Virus record (IMG/VR): IMGVR_UViG_3300032093_000350
Coordinates: 1-38,892 of that record
Length of the DNA: 38,892 nt
Strand: one strand, 5' to 3'
Origin: a virus
Shown: positions 24,039 to 32,211 of the stretch, one piece after another
Layout of the letters: every line of letters starts with the position of its first letter
Numbering within the stretch: the stretch's first letter is position 1
Made by a program: the position numbers and the translations under genes
The notes under the pieces: generated by a model
The model's input: only the letters and a program-made list of their open reading frames with translations
Told to the model about the DNA's origin: nothing
The model's database searches: none

Positions 24039-26327
24039 ATGAATAAAGAAATTTTTATAAAGAAGAGAAATGGTAATACTGAGAAATTCAACGCAGACAA
24101 GATCAACAAGATCTTACAATGGGCTACGGAGGATATAAAAGGTGTTAGTTTTGAAGAAGTCGCAATGAATGCTCATCTGTCATTCTTTGATGGAATGACA
24201 TCTAAAGATATTCATTCTATGTTAATTGAAGCTTCTGCTAATCTAATTACAGAAGAAAAACCAAATTATCAATATGTAGCATCTCGTTTGCTAAATTATC
24301 AATTGAGAAAGAATGTTTGGGGAGGTAAAAATCCACCTAAACTATATGATCTAGTAAAAACCAATATTGATGCTTTGGTTTATGATGGCGGTATTCTTGA
24401 CTGGTACAGTAAACAAGAATTTGATAAACTAGATGAGTTTTTAAAGCATGATCGTGATTTTAATTTCACTTATGCTGGTATCAAACAGTTGTGTGATAAG
24501 TACTTGGTACAAAATCGTATTACTAAGACAATTTATGAAACTCCCCAGTTTGCATATATGCTTATCGCCATGACTTTCTTTAAGGACTATAAAGAAAAGA
24601 GACTGGATTATATAAAGAAAGCATACAACTACTTTAGTAAGCATAAGATTAATCTGCCAACGCCTATTATGGCGGGTGTAAGAACTCCTATGAAGAGTTA
24701 TGCTAGTTGTTCTCTCTTTACAGTAGATGATGATCTACGTAGTATTTTTAGTAATAATAGTGCTGTAGGTTTTGCTACCGCTAGTCGTTATGGAATTGGA
24801 TTGAATCTATCCAGACTACGTGCTACAAACGCTCCTATTCGTAACGGAGAAGTTGTACACACAGGTCCAATTCCATTCGCTAAAGCATTTGAATCTACGG
24901 TAAAGAGTTGTCACCAAAATGGTATTCGTGGTGGTAGTGCTACGGTAAACTTTGCTTGGTTCCATTATGATATTCTAGATATTCTTGTATTGAAGAACAA
25001 CCAAGGTACCGATGATAATCGTGTTCGTAAACTAGACTATTGTGTTGGTTTGGATAAGTTAATCTTTGAAAGATTTCTACAAAATAAAGATGTAACACTA
25101 TTCAGCTATCACGAATGTCCATCACTTTGGAATACATTTGGTATGGAAGGTTTCAAAGAAAAGTATGAAAAGGTTGAAGCTAACAAGAACATTAAGTTTA
25201 AAAAGAAAGTACCTGCTCGTGAATTGATGGGACTACTTGCTAAAGAACGTCTTGAAACCGGACGTATTTATACAATGTTCGTAGATCATGCTAATGAACA
25301 TGGTAGTTGGTTGGATCAGGTAGATACAAGCAATCTATGTCTTGAAGTAAATCATCCATTGACTCCAATTTATGATGTTAATGATCCAAACGGTGAAATC
25401 GGCGTTTGTGTGTTAGCAGCACTAAATTGGCTGGAGATTAAAGATGATGATGAAATGGCAAGTGTGTGTGACATCATCGTTAGAATGTTGGATGCTTTGA
25501 TTGATCATCAAGAATATTTCGTACCAGCAGCAAAGAATTTTGCTACTAAACGTCGTAGTCTAGGTGTAGGTGTAAGTAACTTGGCTGCTCTATTGGCTAA
25601 AGAAGGTTTGAAGTATTGGGATAATAAGGCTCCAAACTTTGTTGCCAAGTGGATGGAAAAGACCAGTTATTATCTAATCAAGGCTAGTGTACAAATGGCT
25701 AAAGAAATTGGTAAGTGTGAGAAGTTTGAACGTACTAAGTTTAGTCAAGGAGTATTACCAATTGATACTTATAAAAAGGATGTAGATGAATTCATTACTG
25801 AACCACTACATTGTGACTGGGAATCTCTACGTGAAGAAATCAAGAAATATGGTATGAGACATAGCACACTTACTGCTTGTATGCCAGTTGAATCTAGTAG
25901 TGTAATTCAAAGTAGTACCAATGGTATTGAACCACCTCGTAGTGCTATTAGTTTCAAGGGAAGCAAGAGTAACATTTTGCCTGTAGTTGTTCCTAATATT
26001 GACAAGTACAAAGAAGATTATACTTTTGCTTTTGATATGCCAAGTAATGAAGGTTACTTGAAGGTAGCAGCTGCTATTCAAAAATTTACGGATATGAGTA
26101 TTAGTACAAATACTTACTATATTCCATCTCGTTATGATAAAAATAAAGTTCCTGTTCAAGAAGTAATTAAGGATATGTTATTGGCTTACAAATATGGTCT
26201 AAAGAACTTGTATTATGCTAATACTGATGACGGTGATAAACAAACCGTTATGGACGAAAAGAAGACAGAAACAAAACAACCAGTAGTACAAGAATCCGGT
26301 TGTGAAAGCGGAGCTTGTGCTCTATAA
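24039..26327 (+). CDS. nrdA: Ribonucleotide reductase class Ia, large (alpha) subunit
   Basis: Reduces ribonucleoside diphosphates to deoxy forms for phage DNA synthesis. The 762-residue protein has an N-terminal ATP-cone-like segment (1-90). The redox cysteines are C224 (ASCSLFT) and C457 (GEIGVCVL). The active-site NLCLE has thiyl-radical C434 and E436. The C-terminal shuttle pair is C755/C760 in CESGACAL, nearly identical to the E. coli NrdA tail. The finger region MPVESSSVIQSSTNGIEPPRSAISFKGSK is intact. All catalytic positions are present, so it should be active. It pairs with nrdB 12 bases downstream, and the short leader contains an attenuator-like hairpin. Confidence 0.95.
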   Translation: MNKEIFIKKRNGNTEKFNADKINKILQWATEDIKGVSFEEVAMNAHLSFFDGMTSKDIHSMLIEASANLITEEKPNYQYVASRLLNYQLRKNVWGGKNPPKLYDLVKTNIDALVYDGGILDWYSKQEFDKLDEFLKHDRDFNFTYAGIKQLCDKYLVQNRITKTIYETPQFAYMLIAMTFFKDYKEKRLDYIKKAYNYFSKHKINLPTPIMAGVRTPMKSYASCSLFTVDDDLRSIFSNNSAVGFATASRYGIGLNLSRLRATNAPIRNGEVVHTGPIPFAKAFESTVKSCHQNGIRGGSATVNFAWFHYDILDILVLKNNQGTDDNRVRKLDYCVGLDKLIFERFLQNKDVTLFSYHECPSLWNTFGMEGFKEKYEKVEANKNIKFKKKVPARELMGLLAKERLETGRIYTMFVDHANEHGSWLDQVDTSNLCLEVNHPLTPIYDVNDPNGEIGVCVLAALNWLEIKDDDEMASVCDIIVRMLDALIDHQEYFVPAAKNFATKRRSLGVGVSNLAALLAKEGLKYWDNKAPNFVAKWMEKTSYYLIKASVQMAKEIGKCEKFERTKFSQGVLPIDTYKKDVDEFITEPLHCDWESLREEIKKYGMRHSTLTACMPVESSSVIQSSTNGIEPPRSAISFKGSKSNILPVVVPNIDKYKEDYTFAFDMPSNEGYLKVAAAIQKFTDMSISTNTYYIPSRYDKNKVPVQEVIKDMLLAYKYGLKNLYYANTDDGDKQTVMDEKKTETKQPVVQESGCESGACAL

Positions 26328-26328
26328 T

Positions 26329-26334
26329 AGGAGG
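26329..26334 (+). promoter_or_regulatory. Consensus Shine-Dalgarno for nrdB
   Basis: AGGAGG five bases before the ATG at 26340. It stands out because many genes here, notably those behind TATTTATA, have no recognisable ribosome-binding site. Confidence 0.8.
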
Positions 26335-26339
26335 AACAG

Positions 26340-27398
26340 ATGAAGAGTGTATTAAATAAAAAGAATATAGACCAATTAAGAAATCCAATGTTTCTAGGAG
26401 AAGATCTATCTCTACAGAGATATGATTTGATCAAGTATCCTAAATTCTATGAGTTGTATGATCAACAATTAAACTTTTTCTGGAGACCACAAGAAGTTTC
26501 TCTAGTTAAAGATATTAGTGATTACAAAAATCTTTCACCAGAAGAACGATTTGTATTTGATAGTAACTTGAAGTTTCAAACTATGACTGACAGTATGTTG
26601 AGTCGTAGTATTCACGAACTAATGAAACACGTTACTAATAGTGAACTAGAAATTTGTATGAATACGTGGAGTTTCTTTGAAACTATTCATAGTAACAGTT
26701 ATACATACATTCTTAATAATGTTTATCCAGACGCTACCAAGTTTTTTGATAGTATCTTGAATGATGAAGAAATTGTTAAGAGAGCCACTGCTATTAGTAA
26801 GAAATATGACGAACTATTAACACCATCAGATGATGTTAAACAACAATTGTTTGATGCTGTATTAGCTACTCAGATTACTGAAGGGTTAATCTTCTATGTA
26901 AGTTTTGCTTGTAGTTTTTATTTCGGATATCGTGGAAAGATGGAGGGTAATAGTAAGATTATTAAATTTATCAGTAGAGATGAAAATCTTCACGTAGCTA
27001 TTACCCAAAACATTATGAAGAACTGGATTAATAATCCAGATGAAGGATTCCAAGATATTGTTAAAAAGAATGAAGACAAGATATATGCTGCTTATGAAAT
27101 GGCAGTAAATGCAGAAAAAGACTGGGCTGACTATCTATTCAGTAAAGGTAATCTAGTAGGTCTAACAAGTGAAAGTCTAAAACACTATGTTGAATGGTTA
27201 GCAAATAATAGACTAAGTAGTCTTGGGTATAAAAAGTTGTATCCTAATGCCAAGACTAATCCGTTGAGTGGATGGTTGGATAGTTACTATGATAGTAAGA
27301 AATTGCAAGTAGCCCCCCAAGAAACCGAACTAAGTAGTTATGTAAAAGGTGTAGATAATACGATCACCGAAGGTGCATTTGATGACTTTAAATTGTGA
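26340..27398 (+). CDS. nrdB: Ribonucleotide reductase class Ia, small (beta) subunit
   Basis: Holds the di-iron centre and tyrosyl radical used by NrdA. The 352-residue protein has all ligands: D84 (TDSML), E114 and H117 (FETIHSNSY), E181 (ITEGLIFYVSF), E215 and H218 (SRDENLHV), with the radical tyrosine at Y121. WRPQEV near 48 and the C-terminal VAPQETELSSYVKG carry the Trp and Tyr of the radical-transfer path. The end, FDDFKL, resembles the NrdA-binding tail of E. coli NrdB. It is translated from a strong AGGAGG site and followed by a clear terminator, which closes the replication/nucleotide operon. It is complete and probably functional. Confidence 0.95.
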   Translation: MKSVLNKKNIDQLRNPMFLGEDLSLQRYDLIKYPKFYELYDQQLNFFWRPQEVSLVKDISDYKNLSPEERFVFDSNLKFQTMTDSMLSRSIHELMKHVTNSELEICMNTWSFFETIHSNSYTYILNNVYPDATKFFDSILNDEEIVKRATAISKKYDELLTPSDDVKQQLFDAVLATQITEGLIFYVSFACSFYFGYRGKMEGNSKIIKFISRDENLHVAITQNIMKNWINNPDEGFQDIVKKNEDKIYAAYEMAVNAEKDWADYLFSKGNLVGLTSESLKHYVEWLANNRLSSLGYKKLYPNAKTNPLSGWLDSYYDSKKLQVAPQETELSSYVKGVDNTITEGAFDDFKL

Positions 27399-27424
27399 TA
27401 TTGGATGTAAATAATCAAAAATGT

Positions 27425-27454
27425 AACGGGTACTTAAATAGTATCCGTTTTTTT
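27425..27454 (+). terminator. Terminator after nrdB
   Basis: AACGGGTACT (27425-27434) pairs with AGTATCCGTT (27440-27449) over 10 bp with one G-T wobble. The loop is TAAAT, and the stem leads into a run of seven T. Confidence 0.9.
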
Positions 27455-27457
27455 ATA

Positions 27458-27465
27458 TATTTATA
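27458..27465 (+). promoter_or_regulatory. TATTTATA late-type signal before PAS gene
   Basis: An exact octamer immediately after the nrdB terminator, starting 19 bases before the ATG at 27477. Because a terminator precedes it, a new promoter is required about here. Confidence 0.5.
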
Positions 27466-27476
27466 TATACTTAATT

Positions 27477-28031
27477 ATGGAAACATTTTTTAACTATTTA
27501 GAAAAAATAATTGTAATAAGCGCTGCTGGAGGAGTACTTTTTGGTGCTTTTAAATGGGTATTTATATTAAATAAAAATATTAAGGAAATTTTATCCGAAG
27601 TCAAACCAAATTCAGGCACTTCTTTGAAAGATCATATTTCTAAAATAGAAAAACAAGTATGCCATGACAGCAATTTGATACAAACTATTTGTATTAGACA
27701 AAAATGGTTATTAGATAATCGTCCAGAACCCATATTTGAATGTGATACGCATGGTAATTGTACGTGGGTAAATGAAAAATATTGTCAGTTATTAAAACAC
27801 GACGTTGAATATTTTTTGAATAATGGATGGAAAAACGGCGTACACCCAGAAGATTTAGAATATGTAGAAAAAGAATGGGAAAAAACCATAAAAGATAAAA
27901 GAAGTAGTGTTAGTACTCATAGGGTGGTTGATAGAGAAGGTACGATTTATAACGTGCGCGTAATCGCTACACGAAACGACAATCACGGATATATAGGACA
28001 CATAGAAGTGTTATCCAATAAAAAAGAATAA
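27477..28031 (+). CDS. Membrane-anchored PAS-domain protein
   Basis: 184 residues. Residues about 8-30 (IIVISAAGGVLFGAFKWVFIL) form one membrane segment, and a short coiled linker follows (31-80). Residues about 82-182 read as a PAS fold of the PAS_3 type: RPEPIFECDTHGNCTWVN, then a helix with LLKHDVEYFLNNGW, HPEDLEYVEKEW, HRVVDREGTIYNVRVIATR, and a last strand GHIEVLSN. PAS domains sense small ligands or redox state or mediate protein contacts. No kinase, cyclase or methyl-acceptor domain is attached, so the output is unknown. A phage-coded sensor or decoy acting on a host signalling complex at the membrane is one idea (inference). It starts a three-gene accessory group after the nrdB terminator. 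Confidence 0.78.
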   Translation: METFFNYLEKIIVISAAGGVLFGAFKWVFILNKNIKEILSEVKPNSGTSLKDHISKIEKQVCHDSNLIQTICIRQKWLLDNRPEPIFECDTHGNCTWVNEKYCQLLKHDVEYFLNNGWKNGVHPEDLEYVEKEWEKTIKDKRSSVSTHRVVDREGTIYNVRVIATRNDNHGYIGHIEVLSNKKE

Positions 28032-28049
28032 TAATTGATCCACAAACAC

Positions 28050-28057
28050 TATTTATA
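28050..28057 (+). promoter_or_regulatory. TATTTATA late-type signal
   Basis: An exact octamer starting 12 bases before the preferred ATG at 28062. Position and flanking C match the copy at 8950. It decides the start of the gene that follows. Confidence 0.45.
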
Positions 28058-28061
28058 TAGT

Positions 28062-28694
28062 ATGAAACATTCCAAAGAATTAGTAAATAAATTAGTTAAA
28101 GAAACTCTTGAACAAAAATATACAAACGCATCCGCTTCTTGGTCTGATTTAATTGATGAATTATCCAAAGATATAAAAAAACCAATTGTATTGGACGATG
28201 CTGGTAATTATAACGTATGTGAATGTGAACCGTATCATATTAGTATACGTCCTATAATACACGGTATCTGTGACGTACAAGCATTTAAAGATTACAGCGA
28301 CAGAACGAAGAAATTGTTTAAAACATTTGATGAAGTTAAAAAGTTTGTCAAAGAATATCTAAATAGTAAAGATTCAAATTATGTTGATTCTGCTTATCAA
28401 CGCAATGTTGAAAATAGTAAAGATAAAGAGGGTGGTAAAAAGGCAGATAAAGCTTCTGATGAACAAAACTTAATTGATCCGGAAAAAAACAACAAAGTGG
28501 TGAAAAACATCAAGGCCGACCCAATGAATAAAGAAATTGACGATCCTACTCAACCAATGCGTGAGGTAGAAAAATTTGAAAAACAAATTGATCGTAAAAG
28601 CAAAAAACCAAGTTATACTCCTCCTACTCTTCCTAAAAATTTGCAAAAATTGGTTGTTAAGTATACAAAAGCTGGTAAGAAGAAAAAGAAATAA
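28062..28694 (+). CDS. Lysine-rich hypothetical protein (210 aa)
   Basis: I place the start at ATG 28062, just after a TATTTATA signal. An upstream in-frame TTG at 28035 would add nine residues and run through that signal. Residues 1-110 look folded (HSKELVNKLVKETLEQKY, then DLIDELSKDIKKPIVLDD, and CECEPYHISIRPIIHGICDVQAF with three Cys). Residues 115-190 are low-complexity and charged (Lys, Asp, Glu, Asn), and the C-terminus is very basic (AGKKKKK). The basic tail suggests nucleic-acid or membrane contact. I do not recognise a family. It sits between a PAS protein and a small membrane protein. Confidence 0.65.
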   Translation: MKHSKELVNKLVKETLEQKYTNASASWSDLIDELSKDIKKPIVLDDAGNYNVCECEPYHISIRPIIHGICDVQAFKDYSDRTKKLFKTFDEVKKFVKEYLNSKDSNYVDSAYQRNVENSKDKEGGKKADKASDEQNLIDPEKNNKVVKNIKADPMNKEIDDPTQPMREVEKFEKQIDRKSKKPSYTPPTLPKNLQKLVVKYTKAGKKKKK

Positions 28695-28716
28695 TTTTAT
28701 TTTAGTTTAAATTTTT

Positions 28717-28956
28717 ATGATACCAGAATACAATCCAAACGATTATAACGCAGTAATATCACGAATTGATGTAAGTTTAAAAAATATTACTGATAAATTA
28801 ACAGCGATAGAAACTAGTGTAAACGCAAACGTAATTCAAGTAGAAAAACGATTGACTTTGTTAGAACAGTTTAAATGGAAGTTGATAGGAATAAGTACAG
28901 GTATAACCTCTATATTTGCAACATTAGTACATTATTTTACAAATAAACAATCATAA
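28717..28956 (+). CDS. Small coiled-coil membrane protein, XhlA/holin-accessory-like
   Basis: 79 residues: an N-terminal helix with heptad spacing (VSLKNITDKLTAIETSVNANVIQVEKRLTLLEQF) followed by one membrane segment (WKLIGISTGITSIFATLVHYF) and a short tail. This layout, with a coiled coil ending in RLTxLE before a single C-terminal membrane helix, is that of XhlA-type hemolysin/holin-accessory proteins. A role in lysis or in a membrane complex is possible. No endolysin gene lies nearby, and small membrane proteins are easily over-assigned, so I keep the lysis role as a guess. A terminator follows directly. Confidence 0.65.
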   Translation: MIPEYNPNDYNAVISRIDVSLKNITDKLTAIETSVNANVIQVEKRLTLLEQFKWKLIGISTGITSIFATLVHYFTNKQS

Positions 28957-28980
28957 TAATTTTTATCGTCCAATCAAACC

Positions 28981-29007
28981 AAAAACCATCTAACCGATGG
29001 TTTTTTT
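28981..29007 (+). terminator. Terminator before the AAA+/VWA operon
   Basis: AAAAACCATC (28981-28990), loop TAACC, then GATGGTTTTT (28996-29005) and further T. The 10-bp stem is A/T at its base and works on the + strand; the A-tract could also serve the minus strand. Confidence 0.87.
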
Positions 29008-29017
29008 ATTTTTTGTG

Positions 29018-29045
29018 TTGACTTCTTATAAGTCCGTGGTAAGAT
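29018..29045 (+). promoter_or_regulatory. Sigma70-like promoter of the AAA+/VWA operon
   Basis: TTGACT (29018-29023) and TAAGAT (29040-29045), 16 bp apart, directly behind a terminator and 22 bases before the ATG of the AAA+ gene. The context requires a promoter here. Confidence 0.65.
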
Positions 29046-29067
29046 GGATTTACGGTAAGAAAAACAT

Positions 29068-30039
29068 ATGAAAAATAAAAACTCACTAAGTCTGGTTACT
29101 AGCAAGGATTTTGATATTAAAAGTTATCTAAATACCTGTGTCAATCTTCGTCCTTCTTCTTTGATCATGGACGATCTAAAGTGGAAGTATATGGTACGTA
29201 GTGCTATTCGTGGCAAGAACATTCTGCTTCTTGGTCCAACTGGCTGTGGTAAGACTCTATCTGCACAGACTGTAGCTAAGGCTATTGGTCGTGAAGATAA
29301 CTTCTTCTATTTTAATTTGGGGGCTACGCAAGATGCTCGTAGTGCTTTGATCGGTAATACCCACTTTGATAAGAAGACGGGTACTTTGTTTAAGGAGTCT
29401 AGCTTCATCAAAGCGATTCGTACTCCAAATGCCATCATTCTTCTTGACGAAATTTCTCGTAGCCATCATGATGGTGTAAATATTCTAATGACTGTTCTGG
29501 ACGATCTACAACGTTATCTACGTCTTGATGAAAAGGACGATTGTGAAGTTGTCAAGGTTGCTGATGGCGTTACTTTTATTGCTACAGCTAACGTAGGTAA
29601 CGAGTATACCGCTACACGTGTAATGGATCGTGCTCTGCTTTCACGTTTTCCGGTAAAGATTGAAGTAGTTCCTCTTGACAAGGATAGTGAATATAATCTA
29701 CTAAAGAGTCGTTTCAATATCGTAGGCGAAGATCAGCTTGAGATTCTCAAGTCTGTTTGTGAAATTGCCGAACATACACGTAAGCAGGTTAAGCAGGATG
29801 ACAGCAAGCTAACGAATTTTATTCCTACACGTTCAACTGTTGAGATTGCTGAACTTATTGTTGATGGATTTAATTTGCTTGAAATTGCAGAGTCAACCAT
29901 CTATCCTAACTTCAGCGATGACGGAGGTGTAGACAGCGAACGTACTTATATTCGTCAGCTTGTACAGAAGTACATCAAGGTCGAGTCTAAGGAGAAGTTG
30001 TTCAATGATCCGTTAAAGAACGATCAGCCTCCTTTCTAA
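29068..30039 (+). CDS. MoxR/CobS-type AAA+ ATPase
   Basis: A 323-residue AAA+ ATPase. Walker A is GPTGCGKT (56-63), Walker B IILLDEI with D127/E128, and sensor-1 is TFIATANVG. An arginine-finger region RVMDRALLSRFPVKIEV follows, then an alpha-helical lid. The NLGATQDARSALIGNTHFD insert matches MoxR/CobS-like ATPases, which usually act with a VWA-domain partner to remodel or insert metal into a target protein. Exactly such a partner follows 25 bases downstream. T4-like cyanophages carry a cobS-like gene, but no CobN homologue is in this window, so cobalamin synthesis should not be assumed. Arg codons are mostly CGT and Leu often CTT or CTA, pointing to strong expression. Confidence 0.87.
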   Translation: MKNKNSLSLVTSKDFDIKSYLNTCVNLRPSSLIMDDLKWKYMVRSAIRGKNILLLGPTGCGKTLSAQTVAKAIGREDNFFYFNLGATQDARSALIGNTHFDKKTGTLFKESSFIKAIRTPNAIILLDEISRSHHDGVNILMTVLDDLQRYLRLDEKDDCEVVKVADGVTFIATANVGNEYTATRVMDRALLSRFPVKIEVVPLDKDSEYNLLKSRFNIVGEDQLEILKSVCEIAEHTRKQVKQDDSKLTNFIPTRSTVEIAELIVDGFNLLEIAESTIYPNFSDDGGVDSERTYIRQLVQKYIKVESKEKLFNDPLKNDQPPF

Positions 30040-30064
30040 TAACTAAATAAACAAACAAACTATT

Positions 30065-32143
30065 ATGAGTAACTATAGTGATTTCTGGTTGAAAGACAAC
30101 CATTACGAATGGGATTGGGAAGATGAACTAAATGTGGCTATTGAAGAAGAAGCTGGCACGGATACCAATGTTGATGCTGAGGATCGTGTTAGTGAGAATA
30201 CCGCTAGATTGATTCGTCTTTCGTCCGCTCGTCGTGCTGTTGCTAATTATGTCAGTATTCTTACGAATCAGAATGTACCTGTAGTATTCAATGATAGTGC
30301 AGTAAATTGTACTGATGGTAAGGTGGTTTATATCAGTAGCGATATTACTAAGAAGGACAATTTTGATGTGGCTGTCGGACTAGCCTTACACGAAGGCAGC
30401 CACATCAAATATTCTGACTTTGAAATGCTCAAGACTGTATGGATGAATGTACCCCGTGACATTTATAACTACTCTGAAAAGTTGAATATTTCAAAGGACG
30501 AGGTAGGTAAGACTTGTCAGACAATTCTAAACTATGTAGAAGATCGTTTTATCGATTATACAGTACATCGTAATGCTCCTGGTTATCGTGGATATTATGA
30601 TGCTTTGTATGATGAATACTTTAATAACAAGGTAGTCACCGATGCTTTGGAAAGTGATTTGTATCGTACATTGAGCATTGAGTCTTATTTGTATCGTATT
30701 ATTAATCTTACAAATCCAAGTACCAATCTAAAGGCACTGCCTGGTTTGTATGATATCGCTAAAGAACTAGATCTTACCAATATTAGTCGTTTGATTACTG
30801 CTAAGTATCGGTTGAACGTTGCTTATAAAATTGCTGAAATTGTGTTTAAGAATATCAATGAACATACTCAACAGCAAGGTGAAATGACGCTGGGTCAAGA
30901 TGTAGGTATCGGAGAAGGTACTTCGTCTGGGACTTCTATGTCTACTGATAGTAGCAAAGATGCATCTGATGTACTTGGTGGTACAGAATCAACTGTAACC
31001 ACTGATAATACAACTGTTGTTTCAGATATTGGCAACGATCCTAACGTTAGCAAGACCAAACAAAGTAAGATTACAAAGGCTTTTGAAAAACAGAAGAATT
31101 TTATTGCTGGTAAGATCAAGAAGAAGAAGGTTTCTAAACGTGAAAAGGCACTATTGGACGTTCTTGAAAAGAGTCAGATCGATCTAGTGCCGGTAGCGCA
31201 AGAAATGCTTAAGGCTAGTGGTATGATTGGAAATATTGAGTGTATTCTTGTAAAGAATATGACTAAGGATCTTATTATGTCTGAGGAATTTCCTATGGGT
31301 ATTGGTAGTAATAATGAAATTACTCGCAAGGAACTTCAAAAAAACATAGATGATGGTATTGTATTGGGTACAAAACTAGGTCGTCGTCTTCAAATTCGTA
31401 ATGAAATTAATATTGATAAGTTTACTCGTCGTAATTTGGGCAAGATTGACAAACGGTTGATGCACGAATTGGGGTTTGAAACCGATAGCAATATCTTTTA
31501 CAACACATTTACAACTAAATATAAGAAGGTTAATTTTCATATTAGTGTAGATGCTAGTTCTAGTATGCGAGGCAGTAAGTGGAATCGTACAATCAAGTTG
31601 TGTGTAGCACTAGCTAAGGCTACATCTATGATTGATAATGTGGATCTTACTATTAGTTTTCGTACAACTATGAGTAATAATCCATATATTCTAGTTGCTT
31701 ATAATTCTAAAGTAGATAAATTTATTAAAATTAAGAATTTGTTTTCTTATTTAATTCCTGTAAATACAACTCCTGAAGGATTGTGTTTTGAGGCACTAAT
31801 GAAGTTCTTGCCAAAAGCCGATGGTAGTACAAATAGTTATTTTGTTAATATTAGCGATGGTGAACCTTGTTTTTTCTATAACAATACAGTAACTCACATT
31901 TCATTTGCTTATCGTGATAAGGAAGCTTGTGAACATACACGTAAACAAGTAAAGAAAATCAAGGAATCTGGATATAATATTATTTCATACTTTGTATCGG
32001 ATTATGATACATTCGGCCTTGACGTTACACGTAATAACTTTAAGACTATGTATGGTAGTGATTCACATTTTATTAATGTAGAGAATCTGAATCAGATTGT
32101 AAAAACTGTTAATAGCAAGATGATGGAAGCTATTGACTTATAA
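30065..32143 (+). CDS. HExxH plus von Willebrand A protein (CobT-like partner)
   Basis: 692 residues in three parts. Residues 50-270 contain a HExxH zinc motif (H109-E-G-S-H113 in GLALHEGSHIKYSD) and a downstream NYVEDRFIDY with acidic candidates for a third metal ligand. Residues about 275-345 are a Ser/Thr/Asp-rich linker. The C-terminal part is a VWA domain with MIDAS DASSS (496-500), Thr in NTTPEG (about 568) and Asp in NISDGEP (598), all three MIDAS elements. MoxR-type ATPases pair with VWA proteins (RavA-ViaA, CobS-CobT, NorQ-NorD). Here the partner also keeps an intact metalloprotease-like motif. The target is unknown; host protein remodelling or cleavage and virion maturation are options. 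The promoter of the next gene overlaps its 3' end. Confidence 0.83.
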   Translation: MSNYSDFWLKDNHYEWDWEDELNVAIEEEAGTDTNVDAEDRVSENTARLIRLSSARRAVANYVSILTNQNVPVVFNDSAVNCTDGKVVYISSDITKKDNFDVAVGLALHEGSHIKYSDFEMLKTVWMNVPRDIYNYSEKLNISKDEVGKTCQTILNYVEDRFIDYTVHRNAPGYRGYYDALYDEYFNNKVVTDALESDLYRTLSIESYLYRIINLTNPSTNLKALPGLYDIAKELDLTNISRLITAKYRLNVAYKIAEIVFKNINEHTQQQGEMTLGQDVGIGEGTSSGTSMSTDSSKDASDVLGGTESTVTTDNTTVVSDIGNDPNVSKTKQSKITKAFEKQKNFIAGKIKKKKVSKREKALLDVLEKSQIDLVPVAQEMLKASGMIGNIECILVKNMTKDLIMSEEFPMGIGSNNEITRKELQKNIDDGIVLGTKLGRRLQIRNEINIDKFTRRNLGKIDKRLMHELGFETDSNIFYNTFTTKYKKVNFHISVDASSSMRGSKWNRTIKLCVALAKATSMIDNVDLTISFRTTMSNNPYILVAYNSKVDKFIKIKNLFSYLIPVNTTPEGLCFEALMKFLPKADGSTNSYFVNISDGEPCFFYNNTVTHISFAYRDKEACEHTRKQVKKIKESGYNIISYFVSDYDTFGLDVTRNNFKTMYGSDSHFINVENLNQIVKTVNSKMMEAIDL

Positions 32144-32160
32144 TATAATTGTGGTATAAT
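32133..32160 (+). promoter_or_regulatory. Sigma70-like promoter of the 129-aa gene
   Basis: TTGACT (32133-32138) overlaps the last codons of the VWA gene, and consensus TATAAT (32155-32160) is 16 bp away. It leaves a leader of about 45 bases with AAAGGA before the ATG at 32212. Confidence 0.72.
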
Positions 32161-32211
32161 ATATAAATGGTGATATATTCACTAAACAAACATAATAAGA
32201 AAGGATAAAAC

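Noticed and set aside
28035-28061. TTG start at 28035 for the Lys-rich gene
   Set aside because: It runs through the TATTTATA signal. The ATG at 28062 has the same 12-base spacing as other genes.
29068-32143. Cobalamin (cobaltochelatase CobS/CobT) function for the AAA+/VWA pair
   Set aside because: No CobN-type subunit or other cobalamin gene is in the window, and the pair type is shared by many unrelated MoxR-VWA systems.
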